Part shown: positions 1-13,416 of the stretch, in pieces
Layout: the number at the start of each line of letters is the position of its first letter
Numbering within the stretch: position 1 is the first letter of the stretch
Assembly: GCA_021805865.1 (NCBI GenBank)
Contig: JAJZDX010000001.1
Coordinates: 275,588 to 339,587, forward strand
Reading direction: 5' to 3'
Origin: Pseudomonadota bacterium
Lineage (GTDB): Bacteria > Pseudomonadota > Gammaproteobacteria > Steroidobacterales > Steroidobacteraceae
Length of the DNA stretch: 64,000 nucleotides
Made by a program: the position numbers and the translations under genes
The notes under the pieces: model-generated
Told to the model about the DNA's origin: nothing
Databases searched by the model: none
The model's input: the letters and a program-made list of their open reading frames with translations, nothing else

Positions 1-1
1 A

Positions 2-2632
2 AGCGCCTGCCAGGTGATTGTCTCGAGGTCCCGCAGGGCGATCCGCCGCGGCCGCGGCGAGGTGTGGGACAGCGGCATGCGCCCGACCGCCGATCTGCGC
101 ATCGTACCGGATCGCGATCTGCCGCTCGGCTCGCAGACAGCCTATTGGTGGGCCGTGCGCGTCTGGGACCAGCGAGGCCGGCCCGGTCGGTTCAGCGAGC
201 CTGAGCGCTTCGGCACGGGCATTCTGTGCGAGACCGGCTGGCGTGCCGGCTGGATATCAGACGGCCCGGATTGGCCGGCGAGCCCTCTGCCGCCACCCGC
301 CATCAACCACAGCCCGCCTGTCGAGCCGCGCCCCATGCCGCTGTTCCGGCGGGAGTTCAGGCTCGACAGGCCTTTGGCGCGCGCCATCGTGTCGGTATGT
401 GGGCTCGGTCAATACGCGCTCTCGGTAAATGGCCGCCGCCCGACCGACAGCGTACTCCATCCCGGCTGGACGGATTATCGCAAGACCGTTCTCTACGACA
501 CCTACGACGTCACCTCGCTGCTGGCCCAGGGTCCGAACGTGCTCGGGGTGATGCTCGGCAACGGATTCTTCAATGTGGAGAAGTATCCGGGACGCTATAC
601 GAAGTTCGTCGGCCGCTTCGGCCGACCCAAGCTGATCCTGCAGCTGCGACTGCTGTTCACGGACGGCACCGAGCGTTACATCCTGAGTGACGAGCAGTGG
701 CGAACGCACACCGGACCCATCGTACTGTCCTCGGTCTACGGCGGCGAGGATTGCGACGCGCGGCGCGGGCCGGTCGACTGGGACCGCCCCGGGTTTGAGG
801 CGGACCACTGGGCACGCGTGACTCCCGTTTCGGGCCCCGGAGGGCGGCTGTGCGCGCAGAATGTGCCGCCGATCCGGGTGATGCGCACGCTCGCACCCGT
901 GGCCATCACCCGGCCCAAGCCTGGTGTCTGGGTGTATGACCTTGGCGAGAACTTCTCCGGCTGGCCGGTCATACAGGTGCGGGGCCCGGGCGGGCGCACC
1001 GTCCGATTGCTGCCGGGTGAGCTGCTCGATGCGCAAGGCTGTGTCAGCCAACGCAGCGCGGCGGCCGGTCCGGGCGATGCCGTATGGTTCACCTATACGC
1101 TGGCGGGTACCGGTCTCGAGCGCTGGCATCCGCGCTTCAGCTATTACGGCTTTCGCTACGTGCAGGTCGAAGGCGCCGTGCCAAGCGGGGAGCACAGCGC
1201 CGACGTGCCGGAGCTGCTCAGCCTGGAGGGAGAATTTCTGCACGCCGCCCTGCCTCGCATCGGCGCGCTCGAGATCGGCGAGCCGCTGCTGCAGCGCATT
1301 CACCGGCTGATCCTGCAGGCGCTGCTGAGCAATACCTTCAGCGTCCTCACCGACTGTCCTCAGCGCGAGAAGCTCGGGTGGCTCGAGCAGACCTATCTCA
1401 ATGCCGATACCGTCTTTTACAACGAGCAGGCGGTGACGCTCTACGAGAAGATACTGGGCGACATGATGGACAGCCAGCTCCCCTCAGGGATGGTGCCGAG
1501 CATCGCACCGGAGTACGTGGCGTTCCTGAGCGCCGACGGGGGCGACTCGGCGTTTCGAGACTCGCCCGAGTGGGGCGCGGCGATCGTTCTGTCCCCATGG
1601 GCCGCTCACCGCTTCACCGGCGACCGCCGCATCCTCGAGCGGGGCTATCCGGCCATGCGCCGATACGCGCATTATCTGGCCTCCCGCGCCCGGGGCGATC
1701 TGCTCGACTACGGCCTCGGGGACTGGTTTGACTGGGGGCCGAAGCCGCCGGGGGAGTCGCAGCTGACCAGTAAGATGCTGACCGCGACTTCGACGTACTG
1801 CCGGCTGCTGAGCGCATTGTCGAGCATCGCGCGCCTGCTCGGCCACACGGCCGACGCGCGTCACTATGCCCGCCATGCCGTCGCGGTCCGCCGCGCCCTG
1901 AACCGCAGGCTGTTCAACCCGGTCACGAATCAATACGACCGGGGCAGTCAGACCGCCAACGCCATGCCGTTGGCGATCGGTCTGGTCCCGGCGCGCCACC
2001 GCGCGGCGGTGCTCGGCAACCTGATCGCCAATATCCGCGCCCATCATGACCATGTGACGGCCGGCGATATCGGCTTTCTGTACGTGATCCTGGCGCTGAT
2101 GCGCAACGGTCGCGCCGATGTACTGTTTGACGTCCTCACCCGAACCAGCGCGCCAAGCTACGGCTACATGCTCGCCCGCGGCGCCACGGCACTCACCGAA
2201 ACATGGAACGCCAATCCCGAGAACTCGCAGAATCATTTCATGCTAGGTCAGGCGGAAGCGTGGTTCTACGCTGGACTCGGTGGCGTGCGCATCGACAGAC
2301 GGCGGCCGGCGACTGAGCGGATTCGCATCGCCCCCCAGGCAGTGGAGGGCGTGTGCAGCGCGTCGGTGCGCTACCGCACGGTGGAGGGTGAGGTCGTGTG
2401 CGCCTGGGAGAAGAGTCCGGACGGCGCGCGACTGCGACTGCGCGTCGAGGTGCCGGCGGGCGCGAAAGCCACGGTTGTCCTTCCCGCCCGCAGCGCCGCG
2501 GACGTCCGCGAAGGGGCTCTGCCGCTCGCCCGTGCGTACGGCCTCCTCCATGTCCGCACTGCGGCGGGCAAGACACTGGTCACCGTCGGATCCGGCCGCT
2601 ATGAATTCGATGCACCACTGAGCCACGAGTGA
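2..2632 (+). CDS. alpha-L-rhamnosidase, GH78 family (5' end outside window)
   Basis: Hydrolyses terminal alpha-L-rhamnose from glycosides or polysaccharides. The frame is open to the window edge, and residues before the first possible start (GTG at 14) already match the N-terminal GH78 region, so the true start lies upstream. Order: N-terminal Ig-like strand region with WDSG and AYWWAVRVWD; beta-sandwich domain; (alpha/alpha)6 barrel carrying the conserved TDCPQREKLGW motif near residue 446 and ETWNANPENSQNH near the barrel end; C-terminal beta-sandwich. GH78 enzymes use acidic residues in the DCPQR-containing domain for inverting hydrolysis. No signal peptide can be judged because the start is missing. 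It ends 54 nt before the convergent mnmE stop. Family assignment is firm; substrate is unknown. Confidence 0.9.
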   Translation, partial: SACQVIVSRSRRAIRRGRGEVWDSGMRPTADLRIVPDRDLPLGSQTAYWWAVRVWDQRGRPGRFSEPERFGTGILCETGWRAGWISDGPDWPASPLPPPAINHSPPVEPRPMPLFRREFRLDRPLARAIVSVCGLGQYALSVNGRRPTDSVLHPGWTDYRKTVLYDTYDVTSLLAQGPNVLGVMLGNGFFNVEKYPGRYTKFVGRFGRPKLILQLRLLFTDGTERYILSDEQWRTHTGPIVLSSVYGGEDCDARRGPVDWDRPGFEADHWARVTPVSGPGGRLCAQNVPPIRVMRTLAPVAITRPKPGVWVYDLGENFSGWPVIQVRGPGGRTVRLLPGELLDAQGCVSQRSAAAGPGDAVWFTYTLAGTGLERWHPRFSYYGFRYVQVEGAVPSGEHSADVPELLSLEGEFLHAALPRIGALEIGEPLLQRIHRLILQALLSNTFSVLTDCPQREKLGWLEQTYLNADTVFYNEQAVTLYEKILGDMMDSQLPSGMVPSIAPEYVAFLSADGGDSAFRDSPEWGAAIVLSPWAAHRFTGDRRILERGYPAMRRYAHYLASRARGDLLDYGLGDWFDWGPKPPGESQLTSKMLTATSTYCRLLSALSSIARLLGHTADARHYARHAVAVRRALNRRLFNPVTNQYDRGSQTANAMPLAIGLVPARHRAAVLGNLIANIRAHHDHVTAGDIGFLYVILALMRNGRADVLFDVLTRTSAPSYGYMLARGATALTETWNANPENSQNHFMLGQAEAWFYAGLGGVRIDRRRPATERIRIAPQAVEGVCSASVRYRTVEGEVVCAWEKSPDGARLRLRVEVPAGAKATVVLPARSAADVREGALPLARAYGLLHVRTAAGKTLVTVGSGRYEFDAPLSHE

Positions 2633-2686
2633 GCGCCGGATCCGGGCGTCGTGCCCGGCCCGGCGAGGTGCGCCTGGATGGCGGGC

Positions 2687-4039
2687 TCACTTCCCGATGC
2701 AGAAGCTGCCGAAAATCCTTCCGAGCAGGTCCTCGCTCGTGAACTCACCGGTGATCTCGCTCAAGGCCTGCTGCGCGCCGCGCAGCTCCTCTGCCACCAG
2801 CTCACCGGCCCGGGTGTCGCGCAGACTCCGCTCGGCGTCCTCGACCTGGCGCCGCGCCCGCGCCAGGGCATCGAGGTGGCGTTGCCGCGCCGAGACGGTC
2901 TCGCCTTCCAGCGTCTTGAATCCGACGCAATTCTTCAGGTGAGCACGCAGGAGCTCCATCCCGGCTCCGGTCAGCGCGGAAATCGCCACACGGGGTGGCC
3001 CCGAGAGGGTGTCGGTCAGAGGGGTCCTGGCGGCCTGATCGCACTTGTTGAGCACGAGAGTCACCGGCACGTCCGGGGGGAGTCTGGACTGCTCCTCCGA
3101 GTAGGCCCGTGCCTCGGGGTCTTCGACGAGGTCTACGACAAACAATACGCGATCGGCGTGGCGCATCTGCTCGTGCGCCCGCCGTATCCCTTCCGCCTCC
3201 ACGGCGTCCGCGCCATCACGCAGACCTGCGGTATCGAGCACGTGCAGCGGCATGCCGTCGATATGAATGCGCTCCCGCACGATGTCGCGTGTGGTGCCCG
3301 GTATCGGGGTCACGATGGCCGCATCGTAGCCGGCCAGGCGATTGAGCAGGCTCGACTTGCCGGCGTTCGGACGGCCCGCGATCACGATCGTCATGCCTTC
3401 GCGCAGCAGTGTGCCCTGGCGTGCGCTCTGCCCGATGGCATCGAAGTGCGCGCGCACCGCCTGGAAACGCTCACTCAGCTGGCGGTCGGCCAGGAAGTCT
3501 ACCTCTTCCTCGGGAAAGTCGATTGCCGCCTCGACATGGGTGCGCAGATCGATCACCGCGTCGGTGAGCCCGCGCACCATGGCGGAGAACTCCCCCTGGA
3601 GGGAGCGCATGGCGGCGCGTGCGGCCTCGCGGGAGCCGGCATCGATCAGATCGGCAGTGGCCTCGGCCTGGGCGAGGTCGAGCTTGCTGTTGAGAAAAGC
3701 GCGAAGGGTGAATTCGCCCGGTTGCGCCCGGCGTGCGCCGAGCTCGATGACCCGGGCCACCAGGGCCTCGAGGACCGCCTGCCCGCCGTGGCCCTGCAGC
3801 TCGAGCACGTGCTCTCCGGTATAAGAGCGAGGCGAGGGAAAGAAGAGCGCGAGACCGGCATCGAGCGGTTGCCGGCGGGCATCGAGGAAGCGGGCGAAGC
3901 GGGCCGTGCGCGCCGCCGGCAGCTCGCCGAGCAGCACGGCGGCGATCTCGGGCACCTTCGGTCCGGAAACGCGCACGATGCCGATGCCGCCGCGTCCCGG
4001 CGGAGTTGCCGGCGCCACGATGGTATCCACGCGCGTCAT
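2687..4039 (-). CDS. mnmE: tRNA modification GTPase MnmE (TrmE)
   Basis: With MnmG it installs the 5-carboxymethylaminomethyl group at wobble uridine 34 of certain tRNAs. The 450-residue length is typical. The N-terminal formyl-THF-binding domain begins with DTIVAPATPPGRGGIGIVR. The embedded G domain shows the P-loop GRPNAGKSSLLN, DTAGLRD (G3) and NKCD (G4). The C-terminus ends in the invariant CIGK, whose Cys is required for modification. It is the distal gene of the rpmH-rnpA-yidD-yidC-mnmE block, 124 nt after yidC. Two stem-loops lie in that gap, so partial uncoupling from yidC is possible. Confidence 0.97.
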   Translation of the reverse strand: MTRVDTIVAPATPPGRGGIGIVRVSGPKVPEIAAVLLGELPAARTARFARFLDARRQPLDAGLALFFPSPRSYTGEHVLELQGHGGQAVLEALVARVIELGARRAQPGEFTLRAFLNSKLDLAQAEATADLIDAGSREAARAAMRSLQGEFSAMVRGLTDAVIDLRTHVEAAIDFPEEEVDFLADRQLSERFQAVRAHFDAIGQSARQGTLLREGMTIVIAGRPNAGKSSLLNRLAGYDAAIVTPIPGTTRDIVRERIHIDGMPLHVLDTAGLRDGADAVEAEGIRRAHEQMRHADRVLFVVDLVEDPEARAYSEEQSRLPPDVPVTLVLNKCDQAARTPLTDTLSGPPRVAISALTGAGMELLRAHLKNCVGFKTLEGETVSARQRHLDALARARRQVEDAERSLRDTRAGELVAEELRGAQQALSEITGEFTSEDLLGRIFGSFCIGK

Positions 4040-4081
4040 GTCCGCGGCATTATCTCACCATTTTCGCGGCGCAGGTGGCCG

Positions 4082-4112
4082 GCAAGCCCCGGCTGGCGAC
4101 GCCGGGGCTTGC
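4082..4112. repeat. 11-bp perfect inverted repeat (stem-loop) between yidC and mnmE
   Basis: Arms GCAAGCCCCGG (4082-4092) and CCGGGGCTTGC (4102-4112) enclose a 9-nt loop. There is no T-tract on either side, so it is not a classical intrinsic terminator. It lies about 40 nt upstream of the mnmE start on the minus strand and may act as an mRNA-processing or attenuating hairpin; the function is inference. Confidence 0.6.
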
Positions 4113-4134
4113 GCGCTTTGCCGCATCGCGCCGG

Positions 4135-4162
4135 ACCCAAAGCGCCGCAGGCGCCTTTGGGT
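4135..4162 (-). terminator. stem-loop directly after yidC stop
   Basis: On the minus strand an imperfect hairpin (arms 4135-4146 and 4150-4162, a single bulged base, 3-nt loop) begins two bases after the yidC TAA. No T-run follows. It could be a weak terminator or a 3'-end stabilising hairpin for the rpmH-yidC message. Confidence 0.45.
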
Positions 4163-4163
4163 C

Positions 4164-5825
4164 TTATTTACGATTCGTCGCAGTCGCAATGCGCCGGTTG
4201 ATGTTCCACTGCTGGGCGATCGACAACAAGCTGTTCGTCACGTAGTACAGCACCAGGCCGGAAGGGAAGAACGCGAACAGCGCCGCCATGGCGACGGGCA
4301 TCACCATCATGACCTTGGCCTGGACCGGATCGGGGGGAGCGGGATTGAGCTTGAACTGCAGGAAGCCGGTCACGGCCATGATGGCGGGCAGGATGAAATA
4401 CGGGTCGCGCGCCGAGAGATCCTGGATCCAGAAGATGAATGGCGCCTGGCGCAGCTCCACGCTGTAGAGCAGCACCCAGTAGAAGGCGATGAACACCGGC
4501 AGCTGCAGGATCATGGGCAGACAGCCCGACACCGGGTTGACCTTCTCGCGCTTGTAGATCTCGATCATCGCCCGGCTGAGCTTCTCCTTGTCGTCCTTGT
4601 ACATCTCCTGGATGCTCTTGATGCGCGGTCCCAACGCCTTCATCTTGGCCATGGAGCGGCCACTGGCTTCCGACAGCGGGTAGAACACCAGCTTGAGGAG
4701 CAGGGTCACCATGATAATGGCGACGCCCCAGTTGCCCGTCACCCGGTGCACCTGGCTCAGCAGCCAGAAGAGTGGCCTCGCGAGGATGGCGAACCAGCCG
4801 GAAAGCGCGAGATACGTCAGTGTGGGATCGGTCTTCTGGAGCTGGGAGTGCAACGTCGGACCGACGAACAGGGTCTGACCCAGGGTGAGCTTCGCGCCGG
4901 GCGCCACCGTGTGCGTTGGACCGACGGCCGAGAGGGCGTACTGGCTGCCCGAGGCCTGCGCCGTGAACCGGTACGGACTGCTCTTGCGAGGAACCACGGC
5001 GCTCACGAAGTCGAGCTGCGGCACGGCGATCCAGCCGCCGGTCACATCCCGATGGTAATGTTGGTATTCGGAGCTCGTCGGATCGAGCTGGACGTACTCC
5101 TTGCCGTTCCAGATCGCCGGCCCATGGTAGGCCCTGCTGCTCGGGTCAAAGTAGCTGACCTTGGTGCGCGGATCGTTGCGGAACAGCTGCGCGTACTGCG
5201 AGACCCGCCAGGACGAGGCACCGTGGTTCTCGACGGCGTACTCGAGGCCGATGCGGTAGGAGCCTCGCTGGAAGACGAATGTCTTGATGACGGTGATGCC
5301 GTCGTGGGTCCACGTGAGCGGCACCCGAAGCTCTTTCGCGTCACCCAGGCTGTAGGTGAGGTGCGGTGCGCGGTAGAGCGCTCCCTGGTTCGGGTAAGCC
5401 TGACCGTCCGGACCGGTCAGTCCCGTCTGCAACAGATACTCGGTCGCGGGACGGGTGTTCTCGAGCTGCAGCCGCGCGGCCTTGCCTGTGACCCTGGCGT
5501 ACTTGAGCAGATCGACCTTCACCACCGTGCCGCCCTGGGTGCTGATCTCCAGTTGATAGACGTCGGTCTGGACGTGGATCAACGGCGCATGGGCGTTTGG
5601 TGCATGAGTGACGGGCGGCGGCGCGGAAGGAGTTGCCGGCGCGCTCGTTTGCTGCGGTGCCTGGCTCTGGGGAATGCGGTTAGCCAGGCTCGAGGGCTTT
5701 GCGGGCGTGCCGGAGGCGGCGGCCGGACCGGCCGGGGGGGCGAATTCGGCGGTCCAGGTCGTGTAGTTGATCCACAGGAGCGCCGCCAGCGCGATCCAGA
5801 GGTACAGGCGGAGGTTGTTACTCAT
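4164..5825 (-). CDS. yidC: membrane protein insertase YidC
   Basis: Inserts and folds inner-membrane proteins, alone or with SecYEG. It has 553 residues, as expected for Gram-negative YidC. An N-terminal membrane anchor (about residues 5-20, [17 protein letters not shown]) is followed by a proline/alanine-rich linker, a large periplasmic beta domain (about 70-340), and the conserved 60KD_IMP core with five membrane segments ([55 protein letters not shown]). The conserved cytosolic helix region [17 protein letters not shown] is present. The ATG overlaps the end of yidD by 8 nt, indicating translational coupling. Confidence 0.97.
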   Translation of the reverse strand: MSNNLRLYLWIALAALLWINYTTWTAEFAPPAGPAAASGTPAKPSSLANRIPQSQAPQQTSAPATPSAPPPVTHAPNAHAPLIHVQTDVYQLEISTQGGTVVKVDLLKYARVTGKAARLQLENTRPATEYLLQTGLTGPDGQAYPNQGALYRAPHLTYSLGDAKELRVPLTWTHDGITVIKTFVFQRGSYRIGLEYAVENHGASSWRVSQYAQLFRNDPRTKVSYFDPSSRAYHGPAIWNGKEYVQLDPTSSEYQHYHRDVTGGWIAVPQLDFVSAVVPRKSSPYRFTAQASGSQYALSAVGPTHTVAPGAKLTLGQTLFVGPTLHSQLQKTDPTLTYLALSGWFAILARPLFWLLSQVHRVTGNWGVAIIMVTLLLKLVFYPLSEASGRSMAKMKALGPRIKSIQEMYKDDKEKLSRAMIEIYKREKVNPVSGCLPMILQLPVFIAFYWVLLYSVELRQAPFIFWIQDLSARDPYFILPAIMAVTGFLQFKLNPAPPDPVQAKVMMVMPVAMAALFAFFPSGLVLYYVTNSLLSIAQQWNINRRIATATNRK

Positions 5826-6066
5826 GTCGATGATGGATACAGGTCAGGGCGTGGGCGGGTGGCACCGGGTCGTAGCCTCCGGGATGCCAGGGATGGCAGC
5901 GGCCGATACGCTTCACGGCCAGCCACGCGCCCCGCAGCACACCAAAGCGGCCGATCGCTTCCGCGGCATACTGGGAGCAGGAGGGATAAAACCGGCAATT
6001 CGGGCCGAGCAGAGGGCTGATCGTCCACTGATAGACGCGGATCAGGAAGATGGCGAGAGTGCGCAT
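5818..6066 (-). CDS. yidD: membrane protein insertion efficiency factor YidD
   Basis: A small protein that aids YidC-dependent insertion. The family core is visible as [25 protein letters not shown] and [18 protein letters not shown], with the conserved cysteines. The ATG at 6066 (MRTLAIF) was chosen because GGTGAG lies just upstream; a GTG at 6087 in the same frame would add seven unconserved residues. It overlaps rnpA by 25 nt and yidC by 8 nt, so rnpA-yidD-yidC appears translationally linked. Confidence 0.93.
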   Translation of the reverse strand: MRTLAIFLIRVYQWTISPLLGPNCRFYPSCSQYAAEAIGRFGVLRGAWLAVKRIGRCHPWHPGGYDPVPPAHALTCIHHRHE

Positions 6067-6434
6067 CGCTCGCTCACCTGTGCCCACAGAGCCGCCAGGC
6101 TCCCGCGCAGTTGCCCGCCCGAGGCACCGTGAGCCCTGGGCCTGGCGCTCACGACGATGTCGACCGCCGGGAGAGCATGCTGGTGCAGGCGGAAGGATTC
6201 GCGGATGATCCGGCGGATCCGATTGCGCTCGACGGAAGTCCGCGCGATGCGCAGCGCGACGGCAAGACCGAGACGAGGAGCGGACTTGTCGTTGCTGATC
6301 ACTGTCACCGCGAAGAATCCGTTGCCAAAGCGCCGGCCGCGCGCATACGCGGCGTCGAACTCCGGTTTATGTCGCAGGCGCCGGGGCGCCGGAAAGGTCA
6401 GCCGCTCTCGGGACGCGCGGGGCATGCTGGCCAT
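6042..6434 (-). CDS. rnpA: ribonuclease P protein component
   Basis: Protein subunit of RNase P, which with the M1 RNA matures tRNA 5' ends. The RNR signature appears as [22 protein letters not shown], preceded by an aromatic, basic N-terminal region ([20 protein letters not shown]) typical of the RNA-binding cleft. The start is uncertain: ATG at 6434 or 6425 gives the usual N-terminus, while a GTG at 6509, 9 nt after the rpmH stop, would add 25 unconserved residues. It lies between rpmH and yidD in the conserved order. Confidence 0.92.
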   Translation of the reverse strand: MASMPRASRERLTFPAPRRLRHKPEFDAAYARGRRFGNGFFAVTVISNDKSAPRLGLAVALRIARTSVERNRIRRIIRESFRLHQHALPAVDIVVSARPRAHGASGGQLRGSLAALWAQVSERCALSPSS

Positions 6435-6518
6435 CGTCGATCGGTTGCGGGCGAGCCGGCTCCCGCACGAGAGCGCCGGTCCGGTCCATCCCACGGACCG
6501 AAACCGCACCCCGCTCTG

Positions 6519-6653
6519 CTACGGGATCAGCTTCCTGCGGCCCTTGGCACGGCGGCGGGCCAGCACCTTGCGGCCGTTCTTGGTCGCCATGCGTGCCCGG
6601 AAACCGTGCGTGCGCTTGCGGCGCAGCTTGCTCGGTTGATAGGTACGCTTCAT
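6519..6653 (-). CDS. rpmH: 50S ribosomal protein L34
   Basis: A 44-residue, strongly basic protein beginning [19 protein letters not shown] and ending KGRRKLIP, a full-length L34. It is the first gene of the minus-strand block, is preceded by a perfect TTGACA element in the divergent promoter region, and faces away from dnaA as in most gammaproteobacteria. Confidence 0.98.
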   Translation of the reverse strand: MKRTYQPSKLRRKRTHGFRARMATKNGRKVLARRRAKGRRKLIP

Positions 6654-6821
6654 GCCAGACTCCAGGGGTTCGGTTCCGGAAAAAGGGCGGCAAGGCTAAG
6701 CCGTTGAGCGCCAAGGTGTCAATATTTTTATCCGCGGAAATTCTTCAGCACGGTCGCCGATGGGTATAGACTGCGCAGCCCTTTCCATTCGATCATCCCC
6801 GGGGCGGTCGCGGAGGCACGC
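6654..6821. promoter_or_regulatory. divergent rpmH/dnaA promoter region
   Basis: For rpmH, the minus strand carries a perfect -35 TTGACA (plus coordinates 6717-6722), a 17-nt spacer and a weak -10 TTAGCC (6694-6699). For dnaA, TATAGA at 6765-6770 is a plausible -10 but its -35 is poor. TTATCCGCG in the T-rich run near 6729 differs from the DnaA box at two positions and might serve DnaA autoregulation. A GGAGG lies 5 nt before the dnaA GTG. Functional assignment is inference. Confidence 0.5.
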
Positions 6822-8162
6822 GTGGAAGCGTCGCTGTGGGCTCGGTGCATGTGCGCCTTGGAGGCCGAGCTCCCTGAGCAGCAATTCAATACCTGGGTGC
6901 GGCCGTTGCAGGCGATGGAGGGCGCAGGGGCGCTCAAGCTCCTTGCGCCCAATCGGTTCGTGGTGGAGTGGATCAACGAAAAGCTCCTGCCGCGTATCGG
7001 TGAGCTGCTGCGGGACAAGAGTACCGGCGATGTCCCCATCGTGACGGTGGAGGTCGGCTCACGCAACGAGCCGGTTCCCGTGCAGGCGGTGGCGGTGGCG
7101 CCCGAGGGACGGCGGGTCCGCCGCGGTGAAGGCCTGGTGGTCGGAGCCCGGCTGAATGCCGATTTCACCTTTGCCACCTTCGTCGAGGGCAAGAGCAATC
7201 AGATGGCGCGGGCGGCTGCCCAGCAGGTTGCCGGAAACCCCGGCAAGGCCTACAACCCGTTGTTCCTCTATGGGGGCGTAGGCCTCGGCAAGACGCACCT
7301 GATGCACGCCATCGCCCAGTTCATCCGCGAGCACGACGATGAGGCGAGGGTCGCCTATGTGCACTCGGAGCGCTTTGTCAGCGACATGGTGCGGGCGCTG
7401 CAGCACAACTCCATGAATGAATTCAAGGCCGCCTACCGCTCGCTCGATGCGCTGCTGATCGACGACATCCAGTTCTTTGCCGGAAAGGACCGCTCACAAG
7501 AGGAATTCTTTCATACGTTCAATGCGCTGCTGGAGGGCCAGCACCAGGTCATCATGAGTTGCGACCGTTATCCGAAGGAGGTCCAGGGCCTGGAAGAGCG
7601 GCTGAAATCGCGGTTTGGCTGGGGTCTTACGGTAGCCATCGAGCCGCCCGAGCTCGAGACTTGCGTGGCGATTTTGATGACCAAATCGTGTCATTTCGGC
7701 ATGCCGTTACCCGAGGAGGTCGCCTTCTTCATCGCCAAGCGGATCCGCTCGAACGTGCGTGAGCTGGAAGGAGCGCTGCGCCGCGTGATCGCCAACGCGC
7801 GCTTCACCGGGCAGCCCATCACGTTGGAATTTACCAAGGAGGCGCTGAAAGACCTGCTGTCCCTGCAGGCAAAGCTGGTGACCATCGAGAACATCCAGAA
7901 GACGGTCGCGGACTACTACAAGGTTCGTGTGGCGGAACTGCTGTCCAAGCGCCGCAGCCGCTCCGTCGCCCGGCCCCGGCAGGTGGCCATGGCGCTCGCC
8001 AAGGAGCTCACCAGCCACAGCCTGCCGGAGATCGGGGATGCCTTCGGCGGACGCGATCACACCACGGTGCTGCATGCCTGCAAGCGCATCAGGGAGCTGC
8101 GCGACACCGATGTGCGCATGAGCGAGGACTATTCGAACCTGTTGAGAACCCTGACAGCATGA
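6822..8162 (+). CDS. dnaA: chromosomal replication initiator DnaA
   Basis: AAA+ ATPase that binds DnaA boxes and melts oriC. It has 446 residues. Domain I (WVRPLQAME region) interacts with helicase and itself; a short linker follows; domain III starts at [20 protein letters not shown] with Walker [14 protein letters not shown] and Walker [14 protein letters not shown]; the C-terminal DNA-binding domain carries the signature [19 protein letters not shown] is the start: it has GGAGG 5 nt upstream and gives the usual N-terminus. The first gene of dnaA-dnaN-recF-gyrB. Confidence 0.98.
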   Translation: MEASLWARCMCALEAELPEQQFNTWVRPLQAMEGAGALKLLAPNRFVVEWINEKLLPRIGELLRDKSTGDVPIVTVEVGSRNEPVPVQAVAVAPEGRRVRRGEGLVVGARLNADFTFATFVEGKSNQMARAAAQQVAGNPGKAYNPLFLYGGVGLGKTHLMHAIAQFIREHDDEARVAYVHSERFVSDMVRALQHNSMNEFKAAYRSLDALLIDDIQFFAGKDRSQEEFFHTFNALLEGQHQVIMSCDRYPKEVQGLEERLKSRFGWGLTVAIEPPELETCVAILMTKSCHFGMPLPEEVAFFIAKRIRSNVRELEGALRRVIANARFTGQPITLEFTKEALKDLLSLQAKLVTIENIQKTVADYYKVRVAELLSKRRSRSVARPRQVAMALAKELTSHSLPEIGDAFGGRDHTTVLHACKRIRELRDTDVRMSEDYSNLLRTLTA

Positions 8163-8380
8163 TGGGGATGAGCTTGTGGATTTCCGGTGGACGCAGATGG
8201 GGATAAAGTTACGCACAGGCTGCCCACAGTTGACCCGCAGGTGGTCCCGGGAAAAGCCCGTGCTCGGCGCTTGCCCAAGTCTTTGATCGAGCGGCGGAAG
8301 GCCGTTCGTCACCGTAATCCACAGGACTAAAAACTACTACAATCTGAATTCTTAAATATCCAAGAACAGATAGAGACCTT
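8163..8380. other. candidate chromosomal origin (oriC) in the dnaA-dnaN spacer
   Basis: 218 nt without a gene. Near-matches to the DnaA box TTATNCACA: TTACGCACA (8209-8217, one mismatch), TAATCCACA (8315-8323, one mismatch) and TGTGGATTT on the opposite strand (8175-8183, two mismatches). An AT-rich stretch at about 8328-8370, in otherwise about 65% GC DNA, could be the unwinding element. Divergent orientation of genes around dnaA supports an origin here, but few strong boxes are visible and the rpmH-dnaA gap could contribute. Confidence 0.6.
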
Positions 8381-9478
8381 ATGAAGCTGACGGCCAAGCG
8401 CGAGGATCTTCTCGCCCCCCTGCAAAGCGTGATCGGCGTGGTCGAGCGGCGGCAAACCATGCCCGTGCTGGCGAACGTGCTGCTGTCGGCGCGAGACAGG
8501 CGTCTCGCCGTGACGGGCACGGATCTGGAGGTTGAGCTGGTTGCGGCCACCCAGGTGCAGGTGGATTTACCGGGAGACGTCACGGTGCCTGGGCGGAAGT
8601 TCCTGGATATTCTGCGGGCACTGCCGAGCGGCGCCGACGTCACACTTGCCACGGAGGGTGAGCGAATCACGGTGCGTGCGGGCCGCAGCCGCTTTACGCT
8701 CTCCACGTTGCCGGCGTCGGAATTTCCGGTTCTCGAGGAGATTCATGCGCTGCAGACACTGACCCTGCCGCAGGGGGAGTTTCGGCGCCTGATCGACAAG
8801 ACGCAGTTTGCGATGGCGCAGCAGGACGTGCGCTATTACCTCAATGGGCTATTGCTCGAGACCGAAGGGAGCACGCTTCGTGCGGTGGCGACCGATGGTC
8901 ATCGGCTGGCTTTGTGCGAGGTATCGCTGGCAGAGCCCGCCCAGGGAGGGGGACAGGTGATCGTGCCGCGGAAAGCCGTTCTGGAGCTGCAGAGGATCCT
9001 GGGGACGGAAGGGGCGATCGAGCTGGCCGTAGGGACTAATCACGTTCGAGCCCAGATCGGCGATATCCGCTTTACTTCGAAGCTAATTGACGGCCGGTTC
9101 CCCGAATATGGGCGCGTGATCCCGGATAATCCACCCAAGATCGCTCAAGCGGACCGAGAGCTGCTGCGGCAGGCGTTGCAGCGTACGGCCATTCTCGCGA
9201 ATGAGAAATATCGTGGTATTCGAGTGACGGTGAAACCGGATCTGCTGACTCTTCAAACGCACAATCCCGAGCACGAAGAGGCGGAGGATCAGGTCGAGGT
9301 GAGCTATGCCGGGGACGAGGTGGAGATCGGGTTCAATGTGACGTATTTGCTCGATGCATTGGGCGCTATTGAGACGGATCAGGTGGAGCTGGGCTTTACG
9401 GATGCCAACAGCAGCTGCCTGATCCGGGCACCCGGGCTGGCTCAGACTCGGTACGTGGTGATGCCGATGCGGCTGTAA
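8381..9478 (+). CDS. dnaN: DNA polymerase III beta sliding clamp
   Basis: Ring-shaped homodimer that tethers DNA polymerase III to the template. The 365 residues span the three clamp domains: it begins MKLTAKREDLLAPLQSVIGV, the middle domain includes QQDVRYYLNGLLLE and VATDGHRLALCE, and it ends RYVVMPMRL, the typical MPMRL terminus that shapes the partner-binding pocket. It starts at ATG with a GAGA-rich upstream sequence. Confidence 0.98.
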   Translation: MKLTAKREDLLAPLQSVIGVVERRQTMPVLANVLLSARDRRLAVTGTDLEVELVAATQVQVDLPGDVTVPGRKFLDILRALPSGADVTLATEGERITVRAGRSRFTLSTLPASEFPVLEEIHALQTLTLPQGEFRRLIDKTQFAMAQQDVRYYLNGLLLETEGSTLRAVATDGHRLALCEVSLAEPAQGGGQVIVPRKAVLELQRILGTEGAIELAVGTNHVRAQIGDIRFTSKLIDGRFPEYGRVIPDNPPKIAQADRELLRQALQRTAILANEKYRGIRVTVKPDLLTLQTHNPEHEEAEDQVEVSYAGDEVEIGFNVTYLLDALGAIETDQVELGFTDANSSCLIRAPGLAQTRYVVMPMRL

Positions 9479-9727
9479 GCGATGCCGTGTCATGGCCCTG
9501 CAACCTGGTCCAATAGCAGACCACCCGGTTTTACCGGGGAATGGTGATCTATATCGGGATCGGGTGGATGAGGTCACGCCCGGAGCGCGCTTTTGAGCGG
9601 ATAAGGCGGCTCTGTCCCTCGTGAATCATCCTGATCAGGACCGGAAGAGCATTCGACGGGCTCTGCTTCCACGCCGCCCAGTCGAAATGAGGACGATCAG
9701 CACAAGCCGTCGTCTAGATGAATTCTG
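9479..9727. other. dnaN-recF spacer with a small hairpin
   Basis: 249 nt with no coding signal. A perfect stem CCCGGT-TTT-ACCGGG lies at 9524-9538 without a following T-run. No convincing DnaA box or strong promoter was seen; recF may have its own weak promoter here. Confidence 0.5.
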
Positions 9728-13221
<3,494 letters not shown>

Positions 13222-13385
13222 CAGGGGTATCCATTTAGCTCCAGTCAAGCGCGACCTGCCGGTTGCGACCCAAATCCATAAGAGCCCGGTAGGTGACTGG
13301 GTCGTGCCGCGCCGCCGGCAACGGGCGTTGGAGCCTCGTCCATAGCCCAAGAATGCCCCTATCTGGAGCCAAATGGATACCCCTG
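13222..13385. mobile_element. MITE-like 164-bp element with 23-bp inverted ends and 8-bp target duplication
   Basis: Inverted ends at 13222-13244 and 13363-13385 match at 22 of 23 positions (13237 and 13370 do not pair). The element is flanked by perfect direct repeats ATATTTAG at 13214-13221 and 13386-13393, extendable to 10 bp because the outer bases of the ends are G/C. The interior has no gene-sized frame. This is the structure of a non-autonomous miniature transposon, or a deleted insertion sequence, that jumped exactly onto the gyrB stop codon. The parent family is not identified; 8-bp duplications are made by several IS families. Confidence 0.8.
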
Positions 13386-13416
13386 ATATTTAGCCAGCCA
13401 TATTTCCGAATCCTGC

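Noticed and set aside
2651-4201. Long plus-strand frame opposite mnmE
   Set aside because: MnmE on the minus strand is unambiguous from end to end; the plus frame has no recognisable motifs and is a GC-driven shadow.
3906-6020. Long plus-strand frame opposite yidC/yidD
   Set aside because: YidC and YidD are certain; the antisense frame is low-complexity and rich in His, Arg and Gln.
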